A stretch of DNA of 39,259 nt from Branchiostoma floridae (Eukaryota; Chordata; Leptocardii; Amphioxiformes; Branchiostomatidae), in the NCBI RefSeq assembly GCF_000003815.2, contig NC_049983.1, positions 4,117,764-4,157,022 of the forward strand. The letters are read 5' to 3'. The notes under the pieces were generated by a model, which saw nothing but the letters and a program-made list of their open reading frames with translations, was not told the DNA's origin and did no database searches. The translations under genes and the position numbers were made by a program. Positions 10,311 through 20,701 of this stretch are shown here, piece by piece. Position 1 is the stretch's first letter. Each line of letters opens with the position of its first letter.

Positions 10311-11439
10311 CCTAATTATCACCTAATTATCTCACCCAGGCCTCGACTAGAGCGGCTTCATTATACCCTTTGTCATTGAAAGCAGCTTTGTTTTACTACC
10401 CTGCCCTACCTAGGATCCCCCCTCCCTGTAGTGTGTTTATTTTGCTTTTATTCTTTCTGAATGGTGAATGAATTTTCTTTATTTTTTCAAAGTATTTCTG
10501 GACAGTAGACTGTCCTGACGATTTCCTCCATATGTGCTAGGAATGATGCTCCTTTTACGTCTTGTGAAGTTCTGCATTCCCGCTATCATACATTCTGTTG
10601 TCCACCCGTCTTCTGCACAGACTTTTGTTAGTCAGGAGCACAGCTGCGGCAAAATTTCTAAACGTGGACGTGAAGATTTGTGGTAACCATTGATCCATCG
10701 CGACACGGGTGGGCAACCTCCACTGTCCACGGGGCCGAAGCAGATATCACCCGAGCAAACCACCGCCTCCGGCAGTAACTTTTAAGCCAGCCCTACATGG
10801 CGACGTGTGACGTAGTCTCAAACCGTCCGCAAAATCACAACCGGGCATGTCGGTCGTACCCCACCGTACACTACAGAGCCTGCCCGCGCGCGAGGCTGGA
10901 TACTAGCTATAAAATTACAGTTGTTTAACACTCCAAGCAGAATCCAATCCTTCAGCGTAGGCAGTTCAAATTCCACACGGCAAGATGTTGTTTAGTGTCG
11001 AGGTCGTATCATTCTAAATCCCTTAGTGTTCACTGACGTTGTCTGCCGTGCATGCAGATATCCAGCTACGTATCAGGATCCGTTGCGTAAAAGCGCAACC
11101 TCACAGAAAGAAGTCTAGCTCTGAAATGCCAACTGTAAAATTTGAAAATGTTGACATGTGTGTTGATTGGTCCTTATTTTCAAACACCTACATGCTGTGT
11201 GAAATACAATTGGCTAGTTCTGATGAGTATTTGCATACAGACAGACACAATAGGTCGGTAGGTCCACTGTAGCTAAATTCAGCTTTTTGTCACCTGGCCA
11301 GTTCACAGTCAAACAATACCCACAAGGAACTAGGTGAAAATGTGTTACTGTAATTGTTAATGATTTCATACATCAGTCTGGTAACAAACATATTGTTATT
11401 GCAACAAGCATTATCCACAAGGATAAAAACGAATGAATT
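10311..11439. other. Stretch without a recognised gene
   Basis: Non-repetitive at the scale I could inspect, with short open frames only. A GC-richer patch occupies 10700-10900. No domain or RNA gene was recognised. Confidence 0.4.
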
Positions 11440-12673
11440 ACCAATCTGAAAACTTCAGAATACAAGTTTTTTCGTTCGATTGGTCAGAGGCTAGGGTGTC
11501 GAGGACCTTGTGTCTTAAAAAGAGAGCAAGCCGAGAGTTTACATATACTTTGTCTCGTATGTATCGATGTCTCTCAAAGTTTTAACAACTCTGGTTAGGT
11601 GCATCACAATATAAACAGGGAAGACTGAGAAACAAGAGAAATCTACACTCGGCTTTAATGTGCTTAATACCGATACTTTATTCAATGAGATTGAACTTGT
11701 CATTATAGATTGTAAACAAGAGTTTAGTTTCACGAGCCATGCCTGCGTCAGGCTATATTAGTAGTAACTATTAAAATCACCTACATAGTATAATATGTGA
11801 CGCAAAAATTGTATGTTTACATGACGTGCACATTAGAAATAAATTTCTTTCATTTGTCAATGATATATTGCAGCCTCTTCTCAAGGTATATTGTTATTAT
11901 TGAATTTGTTGCCTCCTTTTTCATAATAATACTAGTATTAACCCTCAAACCACCGTACCTTTTTTGTGACGTAGATTACCGTATGGGGTCAAAACTGACC
12001 CCATACCGTTTTGTACAAATACAGTTTTTTAGGTGACTTTTTTTGTGATTCTTATATATGTATAGCTTCATTAATCTATGTGGGACAGTTTGACATGATT
12101 AGGTTAGAATAATTCTAGCTAATTTCATAATTTATACAAAAGATCATGGGGACCACATTTTGCACTAATGCTATTCAGACCGGGCAAGGTTTTTTTTTTT
12201 ATGCCCGCACCAACTTCAAAGTCACATAGCCCCTGAATAGGTTATGCTAGGGTCACCAAACTTGGTCCCTTTTGAGAAAATGTTGATAGCAAGCAATTTA
12301 AGTAAATAAAAAAAGCCATGGCAACGGAATTCTGACAGGCATATTTATTACGCAATTTTCTAATTTTGGCTTAAATATTCAAGTTTTAAGGTTTTCTTGG
12401 CTAAATACACTTGTTCATGACATGTTACAAAATTTAAAGTAAATATCATGATTTAGTATTAATAATTTATGCTAATTTGATGACGTCATCAGTCAAAATC
12501 CAACATGGCGGCCAATCTAAGCTAAATTACGTCATAGCGTCGTCATATAAAATGATAATGACACAAAAGTTGCTACGATAATTTTGTTGCACATATAAAT
12601 CATTCTCTGAAAATTTCATGATCATACAATAAGTAGTTTGGGCATGGGTCTCAAAAGTTTGTTTAAAAAAAAA
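11440..12673 (+). repeat. Segmental duplication, copy 1
   Basis: About 1.2 kb that recurs at 14101-15316 with a constant offset of 2661 bases and few differences. It includes 500 bp of flank plus the 5' part of a family 1 MITE. Confidence 0.85.
11942..12673 (+). mobile_element. piggyBac-like MITE, family 1, 3' truncated
   Basis: Begins with TTAA (11938-11941) and the CCCTCAAACCACCG terminus, matches the complete copy at 14603 almost base for base, and stops matching after about 12673. It has no right terminus. It is part of the segmental duplication 11440-12673. Confidence 0.75.
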
Positions 12674-13329
12674 GTTTGCTTAAAAAAGGCCTCCAATGTG
12701 AGCGTGGGTATATCATATACGCCATGTTTTCTTTTGTTTCAAAAGCACAACATTGGTCTTTAGACTGAAGCGGCCGTTTAATTGATAAGCTTAGGGCGTA
12801 AAATGACAGACTACCCCACCATAGAATGGTGGAGAATGTTATCATCAAACGTGTTAGATTTTACTTAGAATGTCCATTTCGTGTAGTTCAATCTAGGCAA
12901 CAAACTGCTGCAGCAAAAAAAAAACGAATATTAAAATTGAGCGTGGGTAAGCCATGTTTTCTTTCGTGTCAAAAGTTAAAAAAAAGTAAAATTAGTTGAT
13001 TAGCTAAAAACGTAAAACCGAAGCTTAAGAATGTAATAATACCAAACGCTGGTATATGACGCGCTCAAAGTTATTTTTAGTGTTCGTTCTCGGTGACAAT
13101 TCATTGGAAAACGATGATACGAGCCATTCGTGCGTAGGCCTTTCTTTGTTCTTGTAAAACAATGCATTCGTTTATATCAGGCGTTTGTGAGTTTTGTTGA
13201 CTGAAAATGCCAGACAAGTCAATACACATCCGCTTGGAGAGTACTTTTATGTAAAGCGGAAGTATCATTACGTCTATCAATTCACACACAAGATGGTCTC
13301 TTGTTTGGCATTACTCAAGACACGAGACG
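12674..13329. other. Stretch without a recognised gene
   Basis: AT-rich, with only short frames. The phrase GAGCGTGGGTA...GCCATGTTTTCTTT occurs twice (near 12700 and 12940), which suggests an old local duplication. Confidence 0.35.
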
Positions 13330-13508
13330 TGAGCAGGGGCCGCATATCCCCATACATGTCTAATTACCGGATGTGCAGGCATAAGCGGTAATATGCAGGA
13401 CCCGCGCTTGTCATGACAGGATATGACTGCACATGCCCCGGATACACCGGGTTTCACGGGACATATGCAACCCCAAAAACGACCGGATATTCAAGTTTTC
13501 GTGTAGTG
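13330..13508 (-). repeat. Right arm of the long complex inverted repeat
   Basis: TTTTCGTGTAGTG at 13496-13508 is the exact complement of 10030-10042. Inward of it lie CCGGATATTCAAG, GGGACATATGCA and CATGCCCCGGATA motifs like those of the left arm. Confidence 0.6.
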
Positions 13509-13639
13509 GTAACACCAGGAGCTGACAAAATAATTCTACATAAACCTCTTGCGCCGGAGATACAAAGATGGCGGCCTTCTAACCACGAAAACAACATGCA
13601 ACATAGTCCCCGCCCTCGAAAACAGGAAGCTCCACCCCC

Positions 13640-13760
13640 ACGTACACGTTCTGGATAAACACCGTCGTCTATCCAGGAAACGCCCTGTTTGCGACGATTT
13701 CTGGATATCCAGGAATCGTCCTTCTGCTCAGGACGTTTTCTGGATATCCAGGATTCGGCA
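13640..13760 (-). repeat. Array of CTGGATATCCAGGA palindromes, right locus
   Basis: Two perfect CTGGATATCCAGGA units (near 13701 and 13740, 39 bp apart) and one degenerate unit (near 13650). The position outside the CATATG-rich arm mirrors the left locus. Confidence 0.7.
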
Positions 13761-13992
13761 TAGTACGAAAATTAGATACTGACGGAAGTTGGATACAACA
13801 GTCCCGATCTCAATAATATCCATCGTTTATGGTCTAACTTGGGGAGGGGTGGCTGTTGCAGAATAATTTCTTTGGGGGCATGGTGGCCCTACAGCCGAGG
13901 ATTCGGCCTGTGTAGGCCCTGAAAACAGTCTGGGATCCAGACTGTGAATCTAAATTTCTTGGACACATGCAAGAACTCGTGAAGTCTCCTAA

Positions 13993-14234
13993 GAGACATC
14001 GATACATACGTATATGTAAACTATCGTCCTTGCTCTCTTTTTAAGTCACCCCAGCCTCAGACCAATCAAACGAAAAAAAAAAACTTGTATTCTGAAGTTT
14101 ACCAATCTGAAAACTTCAGAATACAAGTTTTTTCGTTCGATTGGTCAGAGGCTAGGGTGTCGAGGACCTTGTGTCTTAAAAAGAGAGCAAGCCGAGAGTT
14201 TACATATACTTTGTCTCGTATGTATCGATGTCTC
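13993..14234. repeat. Large foldback (arms about 108 and 124 bp, 10-base loop)
   Basis: The left arm 13993-14100 is an imperfect inverted copy of 14111-14234; for example GAGACATCGATACATACG faces CGTATGTATCGATGTCTC. The loop ACCAATCTGA (14101-14110) is exactly where copy 2 of the segmental duplication begins. Confidence 0.8.
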
Positions 14235-15316
14235 TCAAAGTTTTAACAACTCTGGTTAGGTGCATCACAATATAAACAGGGAAGACTGAGAAACAAGAGA
14301 AATCTACACTCGGCTTTAATGTGCTTAATACCGATACTTTATTCAATGAGATTGAACTTGTCATTATAGATTGTAAACAAGAGTTTAGTTTCACGAGCCA
14401 TGCCTGCGTCAGGCTATATTAGTAGTAACTATTAAAATCACCTACATAGTATAATATGTGACGCAAAAATTGTATGTTTACATGACGTGCACATTAGAAA
14501 TAAATTTCTTTTATTTGTCAATGATATATTGCAGCCTCTTCTCAAGGTATATTGTTATTATTGAATTTGTTGCCTCCTTTTTCATAATAATACTAGTATT
14601 AACCCTCAAACCACCGTACCTTTTTTGTGACGTAGATTACCGTATGGGGTCAAAACTGACCCCATAACGTTTTGTACAAATACAGTTTTTTTAGGTGACT
14701 TTTTTTGTGATTCTTATATATGTATAGCTTCATTAATCTATGTGGGACAGTTTGACATGATTAGGTTAGAATAATTCTAGCTAATTTCATAATTTATACA
14801 AAAGATCAAGGGGACCACATTTTGCACTAATGCTATTCAGACCGGGCAAGGTTTCTTTTTTTTTATGCCCGCACCAACTTCAAAGTCACATAGCCCCTGA
14901 ATAGGTTATGCTAGGGTCACCAAACTTGGTCCCTTTTGAGAAAATGTTGATAGCAAGCAATTTAAGTAAATAAAAAAAGCCATGGCAACGGAATTCTGAC
15001 AGGCATATTTATCACGCAATTTTCTAATTTTGGCTTAAATATTCAAGTTTTAAGGTTTTCTTGGCTAAATACACTTGTTCATGACATGTTACAAAATTTA
15101 AAGTAAATTTCATGATTTAGTATTAATAATTTATGCTAATTTGATGACGTCATCAGTCAAAATCCAACATGGCGGCCAATCTAAGCTAAATTACGTCATA
15201 GCGTCGTCATATAAAATGATAATGACACAAAAGTTGCTACGATAATTTTGTTGCACATATAAATCATTCTCTGAAAATTTCATGATCATACAATAAGTAG
15301 TTTGGGCATGGGTCTC
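14101..15316 (+). repeat. Segmental duplication, copy 2
   Basis: Matches 11440-12655 nearly base for base. Because this copy contains the complete MITE and copy 1 a truncated one, this copy better preserves the original arrangement. Confidence 0.85.
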
Positions 15317-15551
15317 AAAAGCTGGTTTAAAAAAATGCTGGGGTCAGTTTTGACCCCACTGGACCATACATAAACTTTCTATGATAACTTAATTAACCAT
15401 GAGCCAATCTTTGTAAAAACGGATGAGAAGTTATAAGACATATATACAAACAAACTCATGGGAGGAAATTTGGTTTCAACCAGAAATGTCATAATGGCAC
15501 ATATTAATATACGTCTGGGGTCAGTTTTGACCCCATACGGTGGTTTGAGGG
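14603..15551 (+). mobile_element. piggyBac-like MITE, family 1, complete
   Basis: A 949-bp element with both inverted termini and TTAA on both sides (14599-14602 and 15552-15555). Internally it carries TGACGTCA, AACATGGCGGCC and three GGGGTC/GACCCC palindromes. There is no coding capacity. Confidence 0.8.
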
Positions 15552-15555
15552 TTAA

Positions 15556-16790
15556 TTAATGTGTTGTAGATATCCCAGGTCTTTCCTGTGCAATGAAGCT
15601 ATTGTACAGCAGACCATATTATCCTTCGCTACGTGGCGGGTGTCACAGAAGCAATCATCAATAAGGAAATAGAAACATTCAAGAGTGGACGTCCCTAGCA
15701 GATCCGACACTACCATCAGGAAACAATATAGTTGCCCCTTAGAACAAAGGCAAACCAGAAGATACATGAGGGGACGTGTACCATATCACAAGCGAGCATT
15801 GGGACACAAAATAAGCCCTTTCCCAGAGGTTACCGCGCACGCGCGGGTGAGAGGAACTCTGGGTAATAAGTCAAGTTGAAGGCCTTCAGACGTAAACAGC
15901 CCCGGCTCTACCATTGTTTCAATTTGTGTAACAATGTACGGAAGGTAATGATGCATGGAAAATGGAATGCTTACGTTCTGTGGCCTTCAACTTTGATATT
16001 ACATTTTGTTCAAACAAACGTTCATATTATCCAGGGTTCCCTTTCACCCACGAGTGCGTAGTACTACTTCTGTGAAAGGGCTTATGCATAGCACCGACAG
16101 AAGTTGTTTCAAAAATTGACCAGCAGAGCATAAGGGACTTGTCACCTGTTGCACATCACATCAAGATGTCCAAAGATCACCCTGGACAGAAGTCCTTCAT
16201 ATGAAAATCAAAAAAAAAGAGCAGGTGGTTTGAGGGAGGAGTCAGAGAGGATGATATTCACAGCAGGGTCCGATAACCTCACCCCACCCACCCCCTCGCC
16301 GTCGACAAAACACTTCTTCAGTCACGTGACCTGATAGTGACTTCCAACACCCATGTCACGTGGCCCTTCAGAGCTGGAGAAATAAGGTGGATGCAGTATG
16401 AATGTTTCTTACAATCAGCAAATCTTGGGTTTAAAATGTTATAATTTTACCAACATTCAATCTATAGCGTCTTAAGTTTTAGTAATGCAATTCAACTATA
16501 TACATACAAACCTAAAAACTCTATTGAAAACATATTTTTCACCTTAAAAAAACTTAACTTGACTTGACTCGACTGTATTTGGTGATCACTGTATGATAAC
16601 CGCTTATCAATACAAATATTCAATGTTATATGTATAACCTTATTTTGGTACCAATATACAATACTGTAGTCTATTGACAAGATCAAGACCTCTCAATAAG
16701 TTAATAATGCATTTTGGAAAAAATTCATACCAATCTAAAAAAATAATTAAAAGAAGTACATTTAACAGACATGGTCACAGTTTGTAAATG
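15556..16790. other. Downstream flank without a recognised gene
   Basis: No domain was recognised on either strand. The only structure seen is a 9-bp inverted repeat CCCTTTCAC ... GTGAAAGGG near 16039-16080. A GC-rich patch with GCGCACGCGCGGG lies at about 15833-15847. The 3' UTR of the mosaic gene may extend into the upper part. Confidence 0.4.
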
Positions 16791-16835
16791 CGCGCGCGTG
16801 TGTGTGAGTGTGTGTGTGTGCGCGCACGCGCTCGT

Positions 16836-16875
<40 letters not shown>

Positions 16876-16890
16876 GCGTGTGTGTGCGTT
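16791..16890. repeat. CG/TG-rich microsatellite in the likely 3' UTR or flank
   Basis: Alternating purine-pyrimidine tract, first CG-rich then TG repeats. It lies 160-260 bases downstream of the stop codon in gene sense, and a C/G-rich homopolymer (16980-16992) separates the two. I saw no AATAAA on the minus strand between the stop and about 16500, so the polyadenylation site is unplaced. Confidence 0.9.
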
Positions 16891-17048
16891 GTGGTGTTTT
16901 TCTGCAAGTCAAAATTATCCGTCACACAATGAAGACCTATCATATTGGAGCTGCTATGTCGGGGGTGGGGGTGGGGGAGTGGGGGGGGGGGGTCAAGTAG
17001 CAGCTGTATGTATTATGTGGTCAATCCTGCCCTGTCTGATCGTTCTGT

Positions 17049-17241
17049 TTAGGCATTGTCTCCCGGACGGGTCACTCTTTCGGCCGCCCGCTTGCAGATG
17101 AAGGACCTTGTGGCTCGTTCATCGCAGGACACGTCGTACCACTGGTCAGTTCCCCAGACGTTCTTCATCACTATGGCAACGCAATAGGACATCTTGGCGC
17201 CGTCCGGCTGTGGGAACCAGGTCCTGACATCCATTGGTGAC
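17049..17241 (-). CDS. Terminal exon: C-type lectin domain 2, last part and stop
   Basis: A 193-bp exon starting in phase 2 (acceptor CACCTCAG ending at 17242) and ending at a TAA stop at 17049-17051. It encodes SPMDVRTWFPQPDGAKMSYC, then VAIVMKNVWG, then QWYDVSCDERATRSFICKR, followed by about 13 polar residues. This gives the C-V-x-x ... W-x-D-x-x-C ... F-I-C-K ending. A QPD tripeptide lies where galactose-type CTLDs carry it and WYD stands at the WND site. The short tail has no membrane span, so this is the C-terminus of a secreted protein. Confidence 0.88.
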
Positions 17242-18193
17242 CTGAGGTGTGATAGAGAAAACAATGCGGACAGGTGTTGTGGGTCGTATCATCCTCGACA
17301 GAGACGGTAAAAGAGGCAGTACACACCATGCCCCACTCCCCGTCCTTTGAGCGTCCGTTCACCATATGATAATCGTTATTGCTAATTCATGCCGTAGGGC
17401 TAATTGCACACAAAGTAAAGCAGAAGTGATATACATAACCATACCTAACTAAGAAGGAAAATGATACTCATAGATAAATCAAAAGGGAATGGCGACTAAT
17501 CTAGATCTATTTCTACTTAAGCTATTTGATGAGTTTGACTTCTTTTCTGTATGCAATAGGGGATGAATTGTCCAACATTTTCATGTATAAAGGGGTTCGA
17601 CGACTTAAGCAAGAAGATTGATTTTTGTTGGTCGGTAAGGTGAAAAAGCTTGGGAAAGTTTTGCAGATTTTAAGGCAAAGTTTGTTTCTTTCGGAACTGC
17701 AATGTGAACATTAACAAATCAAAAGTAGTTTAAAATGACCCCCCCCCCCCCAGCTACAACAATCTCGCACCTCGCGACTTTTCTGCCCTTTTACAACTGA
17801 AGAAGAAAGGCTGGTGCTTCTTAACACAGCTTCTATTTGCCGTGCACGACAGTCCTATTGTCTGCAGCCGAAGGCTTGTGCAGTTTATCTAATACATTGA
17901 TGTACCATACCTTTTACTTGCAGACACAGACATGTGTCTTCTCCATAAACGCATGTAGTGCACTTCATTGTTGATTGTGTTGAGTAGCACAAGTTTATAT
18001 TCCTCATTTGTTTTCACAAACCGACCATAGCTAAACCCATACAGTCCTACATTTTCTCGATTACCAAGAAGCGAGAACAAGCCGAATTTATGTGTTAGAC
18101 AAGATCTGTGATACTTTTATGTATATACATATAATGTTTTGTCTTGTTGTGGCCTTTACTTAGCTCGGTTGGGCAAAAATGTACAATGTCTTC

Positions 18194-18216
18194 ATTCATT
18201 CATTCATTCATTAAAA
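18194..18216 (+). repeat. ATTC tetranucleotide repeat
   Basis: Five units of CATT following TTGGGCAAAAATGTACAATG. Such a short tail after a unique block is typical of a SINE or truncated LINE 3' end, but the body is not recognised. Confidence 0.6.
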
Positions 18217-18321
18217 AATTGTTAAAATTTTTGTACAGGTCTCCATGAGCCAACATGTATTGGTTGGATTAATTCTAATATAACTGGACTAAACGAATGT
18301 TGGTGACGAGATGACACTCAC

Positions 18322-18391
18322 CAGTCCATGTACGTCACCGGCGTACCATCGGTCCAGACAAAGGTTCGGTTAAGGTGGATGTCGTAGAGAC
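18322..18391 (-). CDS. Exon: C-type lectin domain 2, middle part
   Basis: A 70-bp exon, phase 1 to phase 2. The acceptor CCCAAG ends at 18392 and the donor GTGAGT starts at 18321. It encodes LYDIHLNRTFVWTDGTPVTY and then MD plus the first two bases of a Trp codon. FVWTDGTPVTYMDW is the standard CTLD strand W-x-D-G-x-P-x-x-Y-x-x-W. It is too short for a length-filtered ORF list but is well supported by both neighbours' phases. Confidence 0.85.
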
Positions 18392-18555
18392 CTTGGGACA
18401 ACGAATTTGTATTAGTCATTGTTTAAGATAAGAAAAGCACACAAATTTCATTGTTTTCATACTGCATATGTTCGTTTCTTTTCTGAATCTCCGTTTCGTC
18501 TCTCAAATACAAACTTTCAGATAAACTGTTTAAATTTTTGCCATTAAATCATTAA

Positions 18556-19471
18556 CCCTCAAACCACCGTACCTTTTTTTTGTGACGTAGATTACCGAAT
18601 GGGGTCAAAAATAACCCCATAACATTTTTCACAAATACAGTTTTTTTGGTGACTCTTTTTGTGATTTGTAAATATGCATAGCTTCATTAATCTATTCGAG
18701 AAAGTTTCACATGATTAGGTTAGAAAAAATCTAGCTCATTATCATAATTTATGAAAAATATCATTTTGACCACATTTTGCACTATCGCTATTCGCTTATT
18801 TTTCATGTCTGCACCAACTTCAGAGTCACATTGCCCCTGAATAGCTTTTGCTAGGGCCACCAAACTTGGTCCTTTTTGAGAAAATGTTGATAGCAAGCAA
18901 TTAAGGTGAATAAAAAAAAGTTCATCATTTTTCATGTTGCCATGGCAACGGAATTCTGACGGGCATATTTATTACGCAATTTTCTAATTTTGGCTTAAAC
19001 TTCAAGTTTTAAGGCTTTCTTTGCAAACCATACTTGTTCATGACATCTTATGAAATTTAACGTAAATTTCATGATCAATATTCATAATTTATGCTAATTC
19101 GATGATGCCATCCGTCAAAATCCATCAATTTAAGCTAAATGATGCGTCGTCGTATTGCATGATAACGACACAAAAGTTGTTTCCATAATTTCGTTGCACA
19201 TGCACATATTTTTCTGAAAATTTCGTGATCATACAATAAGTAGTTTAAGCGTGGGTCGCAAAAGTTTGTTTAAAAAGACCCCACTGGACCATACATAACT
19301 TTTTATGATAACTTAATCAACAATGAGCCAATCTCGGTAAAAACGTATGAGAAGTTATAAGACATATATAAAAACTCGTGGGAGGAAATTTGTTTTCAAT
19401 GAGCAATGTCACAATGGCACATATTAATATGCATCTGGGGCCAGTATTGACCCTATACGGTGGTTTGAGGG
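18556..19471 (+). mobile_element. piggyBac-like MITE, family 1, complete
   Basis: A 916-bp element with terminal inverted repeats CCCTCAAACCACCGTA at the left and the complement at the right, flanked on both sides by TTAA (18552-18555 and 19472-19475). TTAA target duplication with ends beginning CCC is the piggyBac-superfamily hallmark. It contains no transposase frame, so it is non-autonomous. It holds subterminal GGGGTC/GACCCC palindromes and a perfect RFX-like X-box (18936-18949). It sits in the intron between the first and second exons of CTLD2. Confidence 0.8.
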
Positions 19472-19525
19472 TTAAGGGTGTATGCTTTTAACGCTTGCAC
19501 ATGAACGTATCAGAACTTGCCATAC

Positions 19526-19744
19526 CGATGAAAAGCTGTGGATCAGCGATGCGTTTAACGACAACATTGGTGACCAAGAGCAGGTGGAGAAATTCCATTT
19601 CTGCCCGGTCAGCCACGCTGGTTAGGTTGGCGCCGAATTCTCGGCACTTGACGTCTGACTCTTCCCAGTTCACCCGTACGTGATGGCGAGATGTCAGGTA
19701 GCAGTTTCGGCGGAACAGGCGCCAGCCACATGGGCAAATAAAGC
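19526..19744 (-). CDS. Exon: C-type lectin domain 2, first part
   Basis: A 219-bp phase 1-1 exon. The acceptor AACCAAG ends at 19745 behind a poly-T rich tract and the donor GTATGG starts at 19525. It encodes CPCGWRLFRRNCYLTS, the long-form CTLD start, then WEESDVKCREFGANLTSV (the C-x-x-x-G-A-x-L-x-S-V motif), AEMEFLHLL, and LFIG at the point where the W-I-G-L strand begins. The next exon completes that strand with GLYDIH. Confidence 0.85.
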
Positions 19745-19861
19745 CTTGGTTTAAAAAAAAAAGTTTGGAAAATAACGTTATACTTCTAAACAAGATATTG
19801 CTTTGAATCAAAGTGCACAGACATTTACAAAGGTATTTATGATTCAGTTTGTCATATTCAC

Positions 19862-20212
19862 CTGCATCATCAGGGATGCTCATCACCTGTCGGCTAGGGC
19901 TGAACGTACTGACGTTGAACGTTGCCATAAACCCACGATTGTCGCCGAAATTAGCATTGTTGCTCGTCGCCAGCATGACCAAACGCATTTCATTGGAGCT
20001 CGACACATAACGCTTCTGTTCGCCCTCGCCGTGACACAGCCCGTGGATCGTGTTCCACCCTACTGTCAGGAACCTGTCCCTGACCTGCAGCGCGCGGCTG
20101 GCACAGGGCAAATCTACGTCCAGCAGCACAAGCGTGACGTAGCTTCCAGGAGGACCATCGATGGTCCACAGGCAGTAGACTGACGAAGGGAAGGCGTCTG
20201 GGTATCCGGGGA
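19862..20212 (-). CDS. Exon: CUB domain (5' end lost in assembly gap)
   Basis: At least 351 bp, with the upstream boundary inside the N run and the donor GTGAAT starting at 19861 (phase 1). The visible part starts at SPGYPDAFPSSVYCLW, the classical CUB 'S-P-x-Y-P ... C-x-W', continues with a beta-rich core containing DVDLPC and LQVRD, and ends with SSSNEMRLVMLATSNN and GFMATFN, the S-x-x-N-x-M ... G-F-x-A-x-Y ending. The first CUB cysteine must lie in the gap. About 15 residues (around VSTFSPS) link it to CTLD2. An in-frame alternative donor (CAG/GTGATG) lies about 27 bases upstream. The following exon accepts phase 1. Confidence 0.85.
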
Positions 20213-20325
20213 NNNNNNNNNNNNNNNNNNNNNNNNNNNNNNNNNNNNNNNNNNNNNNNNNNNNNNNNNNNNNNNNNNNNNNNNNNNNNNNNNNNNNNNN
20301 NNNNNNNNNNNNNNNNNNNNNNNNN
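20213..20325. other. Assembly gap inside the CUB exon
   Basis: 113 N. The first part of the CUB domain, including its first cysteine and the acceptor site, must lie here or in unassembled sequence. Confidence 0.95.
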
Positions 20326-20450
20326 TCAGAAACTCAATTTTTTTTTCGCAGAATTGCTGCCAACAACATTTTAGGAAAATTCACAAGTTTCGTAGTCCTA
20401 GCACACGTCGTTCGGAAGTTGGCGCGGGCACTTTTACCCCCCCCCCCCCG
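20326..20450 (-). mobile_element. Repeat fragment related to 4885-5000
   Basis: Shares ACATTTTAGGAAAA, AGTTTCGTAGTCCTAGC and GTTGGCGCG in order, then a C homopolymer. It directly abuts the assembly gap, which may be why the gap is there. Confidence 0.5.
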
Positions 20451-20701
20451 TCTACCTAGGGGTAAGTAAGTTAGTTATTCTTCTAAAAGTCTGCTATTTT
20501 CTTAACGATAACAAGAAAAATCGTTCAGACAGTCTTTTCAGACCTCTTTCCAGACAATGAAAACAAGAAATTAAGACTTGCAATTAAATCTTGAAATTCT
20601 TAACTTGAAATTAGGAAAATATTTCTTGTTTGGAGGAGTTTCAAGGAAAGAACCTTCAATTTCTTTAAAACTCTTCTTTAATCATGACAGTTAGACAAGA
20701 G

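Noticed and set aside
15552-15767. Minus-strand 71-codon frame downstream of the gene
   Set aside because: It starts inside repeat-flanking DNA, shows no domain and has no supported splice sites.
16725-17101. Overlapping open frames on both strands
   Set aside because: They consist of a TG/CA microsatellite translated as Val-Cys or Thr-His repeats.
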